This document shows, piece after piece, positions 36,286 to 43,709 of a DNA stretch of 43,709 nucleotides. The stretch's first letter is position 1. The number at the start of each line of letters is the position of its first letter. This stretch comes from Acidobacteriota bacterium (GTDB lineage Bacteria; Acidobacteriota; Terriglobia; Terriglobales; Acidobacteriaceae), in assembly GCA_021851465.1 (NCBI GenBank), contig JAJZDL010000002.1, forward strand, positions 1 to 43,709. The letters run 5' to 3'. A program made the position numbers and the translations under genes. The notes below the pieces were generated by a model. It made no database searches. It saw nothing but the letters and a program-made list of their open reading frames with translations, and was not told the DNA's origin.

Positions 36286-37650
36286 TCAGCCTATTTTTGT
36301 TCCCAGTTCTGCGCGGATGGCATCGGCGATGGTGTTGGCGTGCAGATGCATCAGCGCCTCGGATTCGGCCTCGATCATGACACGCGCCAGCGCCTCCGTG
36401 CCGGAGTAGCGGATGACCACGCGCCCGGAATCTGCCAGCCCGGCCTCGGCTGCGGCGATGGCGGCGGCGACCGTGGGAATCTGGTCGAGTGGCCGCTTCT
36501 CGCGCACGCGCACGTTGACGATGACCTGCGGAAATGTCTTAAGGTCGGCGGTGAGTTCCGCCAGCGTCTGCCCGCTGCGATGCACGATGTCGAGCAGCAG
36601 CAGCGCGGTCAGCAGGCCGTCGCCCGTGGTGCTGCGGCCGCTGAAGATAATGTGGCCGGACTGTTCGCCGCCCAGCGCCGCGCCGGCGCCGCGCATCTCT
36701 TCGAGCACATACTTGTCGCCGACCGGCGCGCGCAGCATCCCGATGCCGGAGCGCTTCAACGCCGCTTCCAGTCCCATGTTGGACATCGTCGTCGCAACGA
36801 CAATGTTGTTGGCCAGCATTCCCCGCGCGGCCAAGTCGCGCGCGGCCAGCAGCAGCACCGCGTCGCCATTCACCACCTTGCCATGCTCATCCGCAAAGAG
36901 CGCGCGGTCGGCGTCGCCGTCGAAGGTGATTCCCATTGCCGCGTGCTGTGCAACCACCTCGGCGGCGACGATCTCTGGATGCAGCGCGCCGCAGCTCTCG
37001 TTGATGTTGCGCCCGTTGGCGCTGATGTGGGAGAGCACAACCTCGCCGCCGCCGTTTGCATTCAGCGCGGCGAAGACCTCCGGCGCAACGGCGCTTGCGG
37101 CCCCGTTGGCGCAGTCGATGACGATCCGGCGGCCGTCCAGCGAGAGCCCGGGGACGGCTTCCAGCAGGTAGCGAACGTACTCAGCGCGCCCGGATTCGTC
37201 GATGGGAAGACTGTTGTCCGTTGTCCGTTGCCCGTTGTCCGTGGGCGATTCCAGACGGCGGAAGATCTCGTCCTCGATGTCGAGTTCAATTGCGTCGGGC
37301 AGCTTGTAGCCGTCGCTGCCGAAGAGCTTGATGCCGTTGTCCCGCCAGGGATTGTGCGAGGCGGAGATGACGATGCCGGCGGCAAAACCGTGCGCGCGCG
37401 CGAGGTGCGCCACCGCCGGTGTGGGAACTATGCCCGCGCTCTCAACGGTTGCTCCGCCAGTGGTGAGGCCCCCGGTAAGCGCGGCGGCGATCCACGCGGA
37501 GGACTCGCGCGTGTCCTGCCCGATCAAGACGCGTGGCGAATCGCCCAGGTGGTGCGCCAGCGCAAGGCCGACGGCGTGAATGGTGGCAGGATCGAGCGGA
37601 GACTGGCCGGCGACGCCGCGAATGCCGTCCGTGCCAAAGAGTTTCTTCAT
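36286..37650 (-). CDS. glmM: Phosphoglucosamine mutase
   Basis: Converts glucosamine-6-phosphate to glucosamine-1-phosphate for UDP-GlcNAc, peptidoglycan and lipopolysaccharide. The 454-residue product has FGTDGIRG at the N-terminus, the phosphoserine loop ISASHNP (Ser98), the metal loop DGDADR, the sugar-specificity loop GEQSGH and the phosphate loop RYSGTE. Between FRRLES and GRAEYVRY is a short insert reading TDNGQRTTDN, coded by a 7-bp tandem repeat and absent from typical homologues. The Shine-Dalgarno before the ATG at 37650 is weak. It is the last gene of the nadD-xseA-ccdC-glmM group. Confidence 0.96.
   Translation of the reverse strand: MKKLFGTDGIRGVAGQSPLDPATIHAVGLALAHHLGDSPRVLIGQDTRESSAWIAAALTGGLTTGGATVESAGIVPTPAVAHLARAHGFAAGIVISASHNPWRDNGIKLFGSDGYKLPDAIELDIEDEIFRRLESPTDNGQRTTDNSLPIDESGRAEYVRYLLEAVPGLSLDGRRIVIDCANGAASAVAPEVFAALNANGGGEVVLSHISANGRNINESCGALHPEIVAAEVVAQHAAMGITFDGDADRALFADEHGKVVNGDAVLLLAARDLAARGMLANNIVVATTMSNMGLEAALKRSGIGMLRAPVGDKYVLEEMRGAGAALGGEQSGHIIFSGRSTTGDGLLTALLLLDIVHRSGQTLAELTADLKTFPQVIVNVRVREKRPLDQIPTVAAAIAAAEAGLADSGRVVIRYSGTEALARVMIEAESEALMHLHANTIADAIRAELGTKIG
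37213..37240 (+). repeat. 7-bp tandem repeat inside glmM
   Basis: Four units of GTTGTCC (the third is GTTGCCC) on the plus strand, within the glmM coding sequence. Seven bp is not a multiple of three, so a change of one unit would shift the reading frame. Confidence 0.75.
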
Positions 37651-37723
37651 ATAGATACAGGGTACGAGTTTCGAGGGGCGAGGGGCAAGGATCGCGTGCC
37701 TTCAAAAAGACGCGCAGGCCAAT

Positions 37724-38230
37724 CTATTCGCTCGCAATCGGGTCGCTGGCGATCTGCCGGTACTGAAAATACATGCGCAGCCTCCAGCGCAGGATCATGC
37801 CGAACGCGAGAACGAAGAAGAGCGCGGCAGTCTGCTTGACGTCCACGAACCTGTCGAGGTAGCCATGGGCGAGAATCCGAATGGCGGCCAGCGCGAGCAC
37901 AACCAGAAAAAATGCGTTGGAGCGCTGCATCATGACGACATCCCCATCGCGCACCAGGCGCGATGTGCGCAGCAAGGGATAGGCAAGCCCGACCGCGCCC
38001 AGCAGGAACGCCGCCACCGCCCACAGCAGCGGAATGCGAAAATCGCGCACCAGAAACATGCAGAACCCCGTCGCCATGCCCATCGGCGGAATGAGGATTT
38101 TTTTGACGGTAACGGCGGTGCGGCCCTCCTGCACGCGCCAGACAAGCACCGCAGACGCCCCCACGAGAGAGGCGAGGAGCGACACTTCGCGCAGAGGCAG
38201 TCGAGATAACAAGGGCAACTGTGGGAACAT
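37724..38230 (-). CDS. CcdC-like membrane protein (DUF1453)
   Basis: 168-residue integral membrane protein with about four or five hydrophobic helices (around residues 17-32, 45-62, 65-88, 105-120 and 130-148). The segment TVKKILIPPMGMATGFCMF and the RDGDVVMMQRSNAFF loop match the CcdC/DUF1453 family, named after a Bacillus gene beside the cytochrome c maturation gene ccdA; its own function is not established. It lies between xseA and glmM on the same strand, 73 bp from glmM and 106 bp from xseA, so probably in the same transcript. Confidence 0.75.
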   Translation of the reverse strand: MFPQLPLLSRLPLREVSLLASLVGASAVLVWRVQEGRTAVTVKKILIPPMGMATGFCMFLVRDFRIPLLWAVAAFLLGAVGLAYPLLRTSRLVRDGDVVMMQRSNAFFLVVLALAAIRILAHGYLDRFVDVKQTAALFFVLAFGMILRWRLRMYFQYRQIASDPIASE

Positions 38231-38336
38231 GAGGTCTTTCGCGGGAGGCTGGGCCCAGTTCCCGTCTATGGTTTGAACTTCTCTCTATCCATTATGCCGA
38301 TTTGCGCCGCATGGCGCTGGCCCCGCGCCACGGCGT

Positions 38337-39902
38337 TCAAGCGCGGTCGATGGACCTGACCTCCGCAATCACGGAACCGACGGCCACGCGCGCGCGGAGG
38401 CGCTGGCCGGGGCGCGCTTCGGCTGCGTTGCGAAACAGTCTCTCTACTGCGGCCCCGCCATCTGTCCCGTCTTCGATCCTGTCTTCGAGATAGACCAGCG
38501 CGTACCCGCGGTTCAGCACGGCCAGCGGCGAGAGTGCCTGAAGCCGCGCGCCGGCGCGGTCGAGTCGCGCCGCGCGTGCTGCAATGCATGCAACCGAGAT
38601 GCGGCCCAGCGATTGGCGGACGGCTTCCAGGCGGCGCTGCGCAAACGCGATGCGTAACGATGGGTTCTGCCGCTCCAGGCGCGCAGTCAGCGACGCCAGT
38701 TGGCCGGCTCCGGCGTGCGCGCGGCGGCCGGCGGCCACAACGAGGCGTTGGCGCAGTTCGTCCAGGCGTTGACCGCGACGCCCGATGAGCGCGAGCACGC
38801 GGCCCTCCACCGCACCGATCGAGAGCGCGGTGAATCGCTGGCGTGCCAGCATAAGCTGGTAGAGAATGGCGCGGCGCACGCGGGCATCCAGCGCCGCGAC
38901 GCGCTCCTCGATGCGGTGTTGCGCGGCGGTGATGAGTTCGGCGGCGGCGGAGGGCGTGGGCGCGCGCAGGTCGGCGACGAAGTCCGCGATGGTGAAGTCC
39001 GTCTCGTGGCCGATGGCCGAAACGACCGGCAGCGCGGAGGCTGCTATGGCCCGCGCAAGCGCCTCGTCGTTGAACCCGGCAAGATCTTCCAGCGGGCCGC
39101 CGCCGCGCGCGATCAGAATGAGATCGACTCTGCCGGCGGGCCGCTTCGATTTATTTTGCCGACTGCGATTGAACCAATGGATGCCTGCCGCCACCGATGC
39201 CGCGCACTCGCTGCCCTGCACGGCGGCGGGGTAGACGATCAGGTTCAAGCGCGCATGGCGGCGGCGGACAACCTTGACGATATCGTGCAGCACCGCTCCG
39301 CCGGTCGAGGTGATGACGCCAACCGTGCGCGGAAAGGCAGGCAACGAACGCTTGCGGCCGGCATCGAAGAGGCCTTCGGCGAGCAGTCGCGCCTTAAGCT
39401 GCTCGTATGCAAGCTGCAAGGCCCCTCGACCGCGCGGTTCCAGCGTCTCGGCGATGAGCTGGAGCTGCCCGCGCGACTCGTAGACCGAGACCCGGCCGCG
39501 CACCACCACGGCAAGGCCGTCCTGCAAGCCGAAGCGCAGAAGCTGGGCCTGGCGGCGGAAGATCACAACCGGAAGCTGCGCCTCGCCGTCCTTCAGCGTG
39601 AAGTAGATGTGGCCGGAGGGCGCGGTGCGGCAGTTCGAGATCTCGCCTTCAACCCACAGGTCGGCGTAAGCGGTCTCGACGTGCTGGCGCAGGTCGTTGA
39701 CCAGATTGCGCACGCTCCACGGAGTCGATGCGCTGCCTGCGCGCTCGGCACCGCCCGTGGGCGCGGATGCATCGGCGGCTGGGCGCGGCCCTGCGGCGTC
39801 GGGCCTTCGTTGCGCCGCGCGCGCGCGCCTCGGAGCGGTCGGTTCGAGCCACAGCCCGGCCAGGGTCCCCTGTCGTCCATCGCCCTCAGTGCGCTTCGCC
39901 AT
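38337..39902 (-). CDS. xseA: Exodeoxyribonuclease VII large subunit
   Basis: Catalytic subunit of a single-strand DNA exonuclease that works with several copies of XseB, not present in the window. After a 60-residue Ala/Arg/Pro-rich N-terminus comes the OB fold (LWVEGEISNCRTAPSGHIYFTL), then the catalytic domain with GVITSTGGAVLHDI, LILIARGGGPLEDL, SAIGHETDFTIAD and LRAPTPSAAAEL. The C-terminal half is a long coiled coil with many Arg and Leu, ending in the conserved LNRGYALV. I use the ATG at 39902; an ATG at 39920, only 8 bp after the nadD stop, would add six residues. Neither has a clear Shine-Dalgarno. Confidence 0.95.
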   Translation of the reverse strand: MAKRTEGDGRQGTLAGLWLEPTAPRRARAAQRRPDAAGPRPAADASAPTGGAERAGSASTPWSVRNLVNDLRQHVETAYADLWVEGEISNCRTAPSGHIYFTLKDGEAQLPVVIFRRQAQLLRFGLQDGLAVVVRGRVSVYESRGQLQLIAETLEPRGRGALQLAYEQLKARLLAEGLFDAGRKRSLPAFPRTVGVITSTGGAVLHDIVKVVRRRHARLNLIVYPAAVQGSECAASVAAGIHWFNRSRQNKSKRPAGRVDLILIARGGGPLEDLAGFNDEALARAIAASALPVVSAIGHETDFTIADFVADLRAPTPSAAAELITAAQHRIEERVAALDARVRRAILYQLMLARQRFTALSIGAVEGRVLALIGRRGQRLDELRQRLVVAAGRRAHAGAGQLASLTARLERQNPSLRIAFAQRRLEAVRQSLGRISVACIAARAARLDRAGARLQALSPLAVLNRGYALVYLEDRIEDGTDGGAAVERLFRNAAEARPGQRLRARVAVGSVIAEVRSIDRA

Positions 39903-39928
39903 ACCGCACGAGTCTAGCATCGCAGCGC

Positions 39929-40588
39929 TCAGCGGTAGAGGCGGTGCGCTTCGATGTAGGCGGAGACGGCGGGGGAGAGCAGTCCGGTGCAGGGCTCACC
40001 GTCGCGCAGGCGGCGGCGCAGTTCCGTGGCGGAGACCGCCTCATGCACAGTGGTCAGCAGGTGTACGCGAGCGCGTTGCGCGCCAGTGAGCGCCAGCGGC
40101 GCAAGCCGGTCGTCCGTAAGGGGAAACTCGGGACGGCTGGCCACGATCCACTCGGCGAGCTCCAGCAGGCGATCGGACGAGCGCCAGCGGCGCAGATCCA
40201 GGAAGCTGTCGGCCCCGGCGAGCGTGAAGATCTGCGCGCTGGGAAGTTCGACCGCAAGCGCCGCAAGGGCGTCAACAGTGTAGTTTGCGCTGCCGTCGGC
40301 GCGAGGAGCATCCAAAGTGGAGACGGAGAAGCGAGCGGCGGGGCGTCCTTGCTCGCCGCTCGGCGTCGCGTCTTCGCTGCCCGGCGAGTCGAGGGCGAGC
40401 GCCGCCATGGCGACCCGGTCGGCGTAGCTCGCAATGGCTGCGCCGCGTTTCAGCGGCTGGTTGCCGACCGGAGCGAACAAGACGCGGTCGAGCGCAAAGG
40501 CCTCTGCTGCGGCGGTTGCCAGACGCAGATGGCCGCGATGAATGGGATCGAATGTTCCGCCGAAGAAGGCTACCCGCATCCTCTCCAT
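39929..40588 (-). CDS. nadD: Nicotinate-nucleotide adenylyltransferase
   Basis: Makes deamido-NAD from nicotinate mononucleotide and ATP in NAD synthesis. The 219-residue product has the nucleotidyltransferase signature GGTFDPIHRGHL (HxGH) at about residues 9-20 and the ATP-binding SATELRRRL near 187-195. A stretch of about 25 residues (near 68-92, with SGEQGRPAAR) is longer than in many NadD proteins. The start is the ATG at 40588 or the ATG three codons on (40579). It probably leads the nadD-xseA-ccdC-glmM operon; its upstream side is R1 copy 3, which begins 4 bp before the start codon. Confidence 0.94.
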   Translation of the reverse strand: MERMRVAFFGGTFDPIHRGHLRLATAAAEAFALDRVLFAPVGNQPLKRGAAIASYADRVAMAALALDSPGSEDATPSGEQGRPAARFSVSTLDAPRADGSANYTVDALAALAVELPSAQIFTLAGADSFLDLRRWRSSDRLLELAEWIVASRPEFPLTDDRLAPLALTGAQRARVHLLTTVHEAVSATELRRRLRDGEPCTGLLSPAVSAYIEAHRLYR

Positions 40589-40592
40589 CTTA

Positions 40593-40736
40593 GAACCTGT
40601 CCAGAAACAGTGCTTTTCAACGAAGCTTTACGAATTGTCATTCTGACCCTGAGCTTGTCGAAGGGGAAGAATCCCCGTATTTCGTCGTTGCTTGTTTCCT
40701 CGTTGAGCGCCGGTTCTGTACGTTTTGGACAGCTTC
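40593..40736 (+). repeat. MITE R1, copy 3, with TTA target duplication
   Basis: 144-bp copy in the same orientation as copy 2, flanked by TTA at 40590-40592 and 40737-40739. The left end reads GAACCTGTCCAGAAAC and the right end, inward, GAAGCTGTCCAAAACG. Its core has a longer variant than copy 2, with CCTGAGCTTGTCGAAGGG replacing a 7-nt part, as in copy 1. It occupies the likely promoter region of nadD. Confidence 0.8.
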
Positions 40737-40740
40737 TTAA

Positions 40741-40763
40741 CCGAACTTCAGACTCAGGACACT
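40741..40763 (-). repeat. Isolated end of repeat R2
   Basis: 23 nt ending in CTTCAGACTCAGGACACT, which matches one end of R2 (4277 region) in reverse orientation, directly after R1 copy 3. No other part of R2 is found here, so it is a deletion remnant or a solo end. Confidence 0.6.
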
Positions 40764-41126
40764 TGCATCAGTTTGCACCGAATCGCCGCTGGAGAGCCAA
40801 AGAGACCCAAATCATGCCAATAAATACAATAGAATCTAATATTTAGCCGCAAGTCCAATGGAATCTAATTTTTGCGGACACATACCACCCGCAATCGCAT
40901 GAATCGAATCAACTTACGCCCAAATACCCCCCAGGGGGGGGTACCACCAGGGGCAACCAACCAGTTAACCCACAAACGCCAAATGTCCGCTCAGGAAAGC
41001 CATATCGATTCACGCAATGGGCGTTTGCGTAGCGGCTGGATTCAGCGGAAACAGAGCCACCCGCTACAGCATCCGTTACAGTGCATTTCGAGGGGGGTGC
41101 GCAAACGCGCTCAGTGATTGAATCGT
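40764..41126. other. AT-richer non-coding stretch downstream of tRNA-Pro
   Basis: No gene found. It is visibly less GC-rich than its surroundings in the first 150 bp. It contains an 18-nt direct repeat (40827-40844 and 40856-40873, 16 of 18 matching) and a striking palindrome at 40925-40943: TACCCCCC, one A, then eight G and TA. The short ORF spanning 40872-41117 has no recognisable protein features. Confidence 0.55.
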
Positions 41127-41203
41127 TGGTCGGGGCGGTCAGATTCGAACTGACGACCCTCTGCTCCCAAAGCAGATGCGCTACCAGGCTGCGCTACGCC
41201 CCG
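41127..41203 (-). tRNA. tRNA-Pro (UGG)
   Basis: 77-nt cloverleaf on the minus strand. The acceptor stem is CGGGGCG with CGCCCCG, the anticodon loop TTTGGGA gives anticodon TGG, the T loop is GTTCGAATC, and the 3' CCA is encoded (41127-41129). Confidence 0.96.
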
Positions 41204-41357
41204 ACTGCTTCAATCTTACCCCACTTGCCACACCGCATAGCCGCCGAAATCTGCGCCGCGCGCTCCGCCTGCGGTTTGCCGACTCTATTCCTGTCAACTC
41301 GCCACCTCTCTATCGGCGAGCTCTGTTTGCGACTGTCCAACCCGGGGCTGGCGATGC

Positions 41358-41363
41358 TATACT
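41358..41363 (+). promoter_or_regulatory. -10 element of the tRNA-His promoter
   Basis: TATACT lies 12 nt before the 5' end of tRNA-His, the right distance for a start just upstream. The -35 region at 17-bp spacing (GTCCAA) is poor. Confidence 0.5.
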
Positions 41364-41375
41364 CTGCAAGTATGT

Positions 41376-41451
41376 GGCGGCTATAGTTCAGTGGCAGAAC
41401 GCCGCTCTGTGGCAGCGGATGTCGTGGGTTCGACCCCCACTAGCCGCCCCA
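41376..41451 (+). tRNA. tRNA-His (GUG)
   Basis: 76-nt cloverleaf including the extra 5' G(-1) that is special to tRNA-His, pairing with the last acceptor C. The 8-bp acceptor stem is GGCGGCTA with TAGCCGCC, the anticodon loop CTGTGGC gives GTG, and the 3' CCA is encoded (41449-41451). Confidence 0.96.
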
Positions 41452-41670
41452 AATCCTTTTCGACACATCCCCTTTCGACGCCCTCTGATTCAGGCTTCGG
41501 ACCAACCGCGACCCAGTCAACCCTGATCCAGACAAAATCTGGCCCGTCCACTTGAACCACTCACTCAAAATTCCCTTGTCGCTCGCGGTTCTCTCCGTCC
41601 CGGCTACGGATGCGGCAACTATCGTCGAATCTGGGTTGGCTGCCGACTGCGCAGCGGAGGCGGCAAGGCG

Positions 41671-42804
41671 ATGAGCGGCGCGAGGCTCATCGAAACATCG
41701 AGCGGCGCGGCTCAAGACCTAGCTGAAGTGGAAGAAGCCTCCGTGGCCGACGAACTGGCTTCTCCCACGCCGCGTTGCACGGACGCTCCGGCCCGCTTTC
41801 AAGCGCCGGCCTTCATCCCGCGGCCATTCCTGCTCAACGGCCATCTACAGACGATCGCGGGCAATCTTCTGTCGCGTGCGAACTCCCTGCCTCCGCCGGT
41901 TCCTGTGCTGGTCGAGGTCTCGCCCGCAAGCGGCTCGCAGATCGCTTCCAGCGTGCTCTGCGAGTGCCACTGGCATCCGCAGGCGGGACGGGCCACGCGC
42001 CCCACGGTTGTCCTGGTGCATGGCCTGGAGGGCTCCTCGGAGTCGCAGTATGTGGTCGGCAACGCCAACAAGTTGTGGCGCGCCGGGGCCAACGTCGTAC
42101 GCATGAACATGCGCAACTGCGGCGATACGGAGCGGCTCTCGCCCACGCTCTACCACTCCGGCCTGTCCTGCGATGTCGGTGCCGTCCTGCGCCACTTCAT
42201 CGCGCGCGAGCGCCTCGAAAGCGTCGCTCTGGTCGGCTACTCGATGGGCGGCAATCTGGTGCTCAAACTGGCCGGCGAACTCGGCGCGAATGCACCCACT
42301 CAACTGCATTCGGTCGTTGCCGTCTCGCCCGCCATCGACCTCGGCCCATCCGCGGATGCCCTGCACCGCCCCGCAAACCGCCTCTACGAGCGTCGATTCC
42401 TGCGCAGAATGGTCCGCCGCTTCCGGCTGAAAGCCAGCCTCTTTCCGCGCGCGTTCGATGCCCAGCGCATCGTCGGTGTCCGCTCCCTACGCCAGTACGA
42501 CGAGCGCATCACGGCCCTCTACTCCGGCTTTGCCTCCGCCGACGACTACTACTTCCGCGCCTCCGCGGCACGCAGCCTGGACCGCATCGCCGTGCCCACG
42601 CTCGTGCTGCACGCGCTCGACGATCCCTTCGTCCCCATCACGCCCCAGACCCGCGCCGCACTCGACGAAAACCCGTTCATCACGCTCCTGCAATCCGCGC
42701 ACGGTGGCCACTGCGCCTTCCTCGCCCGGGCTGACCGCACCACCGAGGACGACGGCTACTGGGCCGAATCCACGCTCCTCCGCTTCCTCCTCGCCCACTC
42801 CTGA
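41671..42804 (+). CDS. Alpha/beta hydrolase of the YheT family
   Basis: 377-residue hydrolase. The catalytic triad can be placed: Ser191 in GYSMGGN, an Asp in ALDDPFVP (317 or 318) and His347 in HGGHCAF. FLLNGHLQTI near residue 55 and VLVHGLEGSSESQY are family signatures. YheT-like proteins act on esters, but a natural substrate is not known. The first 40 residues are acidic and variable, with no signal peptide, so it is probably cytosolic; a start later than 41671 is possible. tRNA-His ends 219 bp upstream. The gap has no other gene. Confidence 0.88.
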   Translation: MSGARLIETSSGAAQDLAEVEEASVADELASPTPRCTDAPARFQAPAFIPRPFLLNGHLQTIAGNLLSRANSLPPPVPVLVEVSPASGSQIASSVLCECHWHPQAGRATRPTVVLVHGLEGSSESQYVVGNANKLWRAGANVVRMNMRNCGDTERLSPTLYHSGLSCDVGAVLRHFIARERLESVALVGYSMGGNLVLKLAGELGANAPTQLHSVVAVSPAIDLGPSADALHRPANRLYERRFLRRMVRRFRLKASLFPRAFDAQRIVGVRSLRQYDERITALYSGFASADDYYFRASAARSLDRIAVPTLVLHALDDPFVPITPQTRAALDENPFITLLQSAHGGHCAFLARADRTTEDDGYWAESTLLRFLLAHS

Positions 42805-42852
42805 AGCAAGCACCACCCCTGCTGTACAACCTGTCCCTGAGAGGGCCGAACG

Positions 42853-43497
42853 ATGCTTGCCGAGTGGTCTGCAGAATGCTCCGCCGAAGACCCTGTCCTC
42901 GTCGTTCCCTGGTCGGACCCCAACAGCGGAACGGCCTTCATCGATCTGCGCGCCGCCCCGCACGACTTCGACGCCATCCCCGAGGCCGAGCAGCACCCTC
43001 CGCTGATGCAGGCCCTGCGCGCGCTCAATGCCGCGCACTCCCCCATCTTCACAGCCAAGTGCGACGCCTGGCCGCTTGATGCCGAGGAGATCGAGCAGTT
43101 GATGCTGGACCTGCGCACGCGTCCAGCCGATCCATCCGCCGCCACGCTCGCCGGGTTCGCCAGCTACATCGACCTGCTCTGGCGCGAGCGCTCCCTCTTC
43201 AGCTCGTTCCATCGCCAGGAGCAGGTGCTGCACCGGCTCACCCGCATGGCCGCACCGGTGCACCGTCCCGCAGCCATGCTCGACTGCGTCCTTCGTCCCG
43301 CCCTGCTCGACCTCGATGGCCCGCGCGAGGGCTTCGCACTGAGCCTCTACGTCAAGGCCCTCGGCCTCAATCCGCAGGCCGCATACAAGGAGTGGACCGC
43401 CGCCCTCGCCCAGGTCGTCGCCCTGCTCCGCGGCAAGGACTTCGCGCACAAGTCCAACAGCCTCTCCGCACCGCGCCCTCCACTACCGAGCGAGTAA
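42853..43497 (+). CDS. Hypothetical protein
   Basis: 214-residue soluble protein that I do not recognise. It starts with a short acidic segment containing VLVVPWSDPNSGTAFIDLR, then helical regions with many Leu, Ala and Arg (around residues 50-66, 75-90, 95-125, 165-190). There is no signal peptide, membrane helix or obvious catalytic motif. An ATG at 42853 with GAGAGG upstream and good codon use support a real gene. It lies 48 bp after the hydrolase gene and is likely co-transcribed with it. Confidence 0.72.
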   Translation: MLAEWSAECSAEDPVLVVPWSDPNSGTAFIDLRAAPHDFDAIPEAEQHPPLMQALRALNAAHSPIFTAKCDAWPLDAEEIEQLMLDLRTRPADPSAATLAGFASYIDLLWRERSLFSSFHRQEQVLHRLTRMAAPVHRPAAMLDCVLRPALLDLDGPREGFALSLYVKALGLNPQAAYKEWTAALAQVVALLRGKDFAHKSNSLSAPRPPLPSE

Positions 43498-43709
43498 GTG
43501 TTCTTCGGCAGCGCCGGAGGATCTCCCAATCGGAATAGATTCACTTCAAATCGCGCCAGGCGCGCCATATCTTCATGCCGCCGGATTACCGCGCCGCCCC
43601 CAAAAATCTCAGTCCAAATCTCCCACTCCCGTCAATATGCATCGTCCTGCCGTGCCCTATACTGGTTCCAAATTGCGTTCGACCAAACGCGCGGAGAGTG
43701 GGCCAAATC
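43498..43709. other. Non-coding end of the window
   Basis: About 210 bp in which I see no gene or clear signal. Confidence 0.4.

Overview
The window looks like chromosomal DNA of a high-GC member of the Acidobacteriota, probably class Terriglobia (the Acidobacteriaceae, such as Granulicella, Edaphobacter or Terriglobus). That is an inference from GC content, gene content, protein similarity (for example a cupin with the metal ligands of the Granulicella tundricola hydroxynitrile lyase) and the characteristic repeat families. It has not been checked against a database.

Layout. 60-4083: acylphosphatase, apt and a long aconitase gene. 4084-4488: two different miniature mobile repeats. 4615-5511: a secreted protein of unknown function, divergent from a tripartite RND efflux operon (5749-11688) whose genes are linked by ATGA stop/start overlaps and include a 22-codon ORF. 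11764-16417: purL and purF, with a HEPN/MNT toxin-antitoxin pair inserted between them. 16657-19718: two Tat-exported proteins facing each other, then a HAD nucleotidase. 19886-22478: a ferritin-like protein divergent from an ECF sigma / anti-sigma pair. 22905-28642: ugd, dnaB, alr, a small conserved protein and a Gfo/Idh oxidoreductase. 28599-33380: a LolA-like lipoprotein, mltG, moaA and a GAF-GGDEF protein. 33385-36236: a mobile and accessory patch with a MITE-like element, an IS1182-like insertion sequence sitting inside a second repeat, a cupin and a higBA pair whose toxin has no start codon. 36286-40588: nadD-xseA-ccdC-glmM, all on the minus strand. 40593-41451: repeats, tRNA-Pro and tRNA-His. 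41671-43497: a YheT-type hydrolase and an unrecognised protein.

The most interesting finding is at 14193-16417. A complete HEPN toxin gene (RX4HXY motif intact) starts inside the purL stop codon. The following MNT antitoxin domain (GSX10DXD motif intact) has no stop codon and reads in frame into PurF, whose catalytic cysteine becomes residue 131. PurF of the Bacillus Fe-S type, which this one matches, is made with a short N-terminal propeptide that is cut off just before that cysteine. Here the whole antitoxin occupies the propeptide position. No ATG or TTG lies between the MNT domain and the cysteine, so an essential purine enzyme and an ATP-using antitoxin appear to be made as one polypeptide, in an operon where every gene is translationally coupled to the one before.

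Other notable features are a moaA that seems to start at an ATC codon behind a perfect Shine-Dalgarno sequence, three copies of a roughly 140-bp MITE each flanked by a 3-bp TNA target duplication, and a 13-bp tandem repeat that differs in copy number between two copies of a 212-bp repeat.
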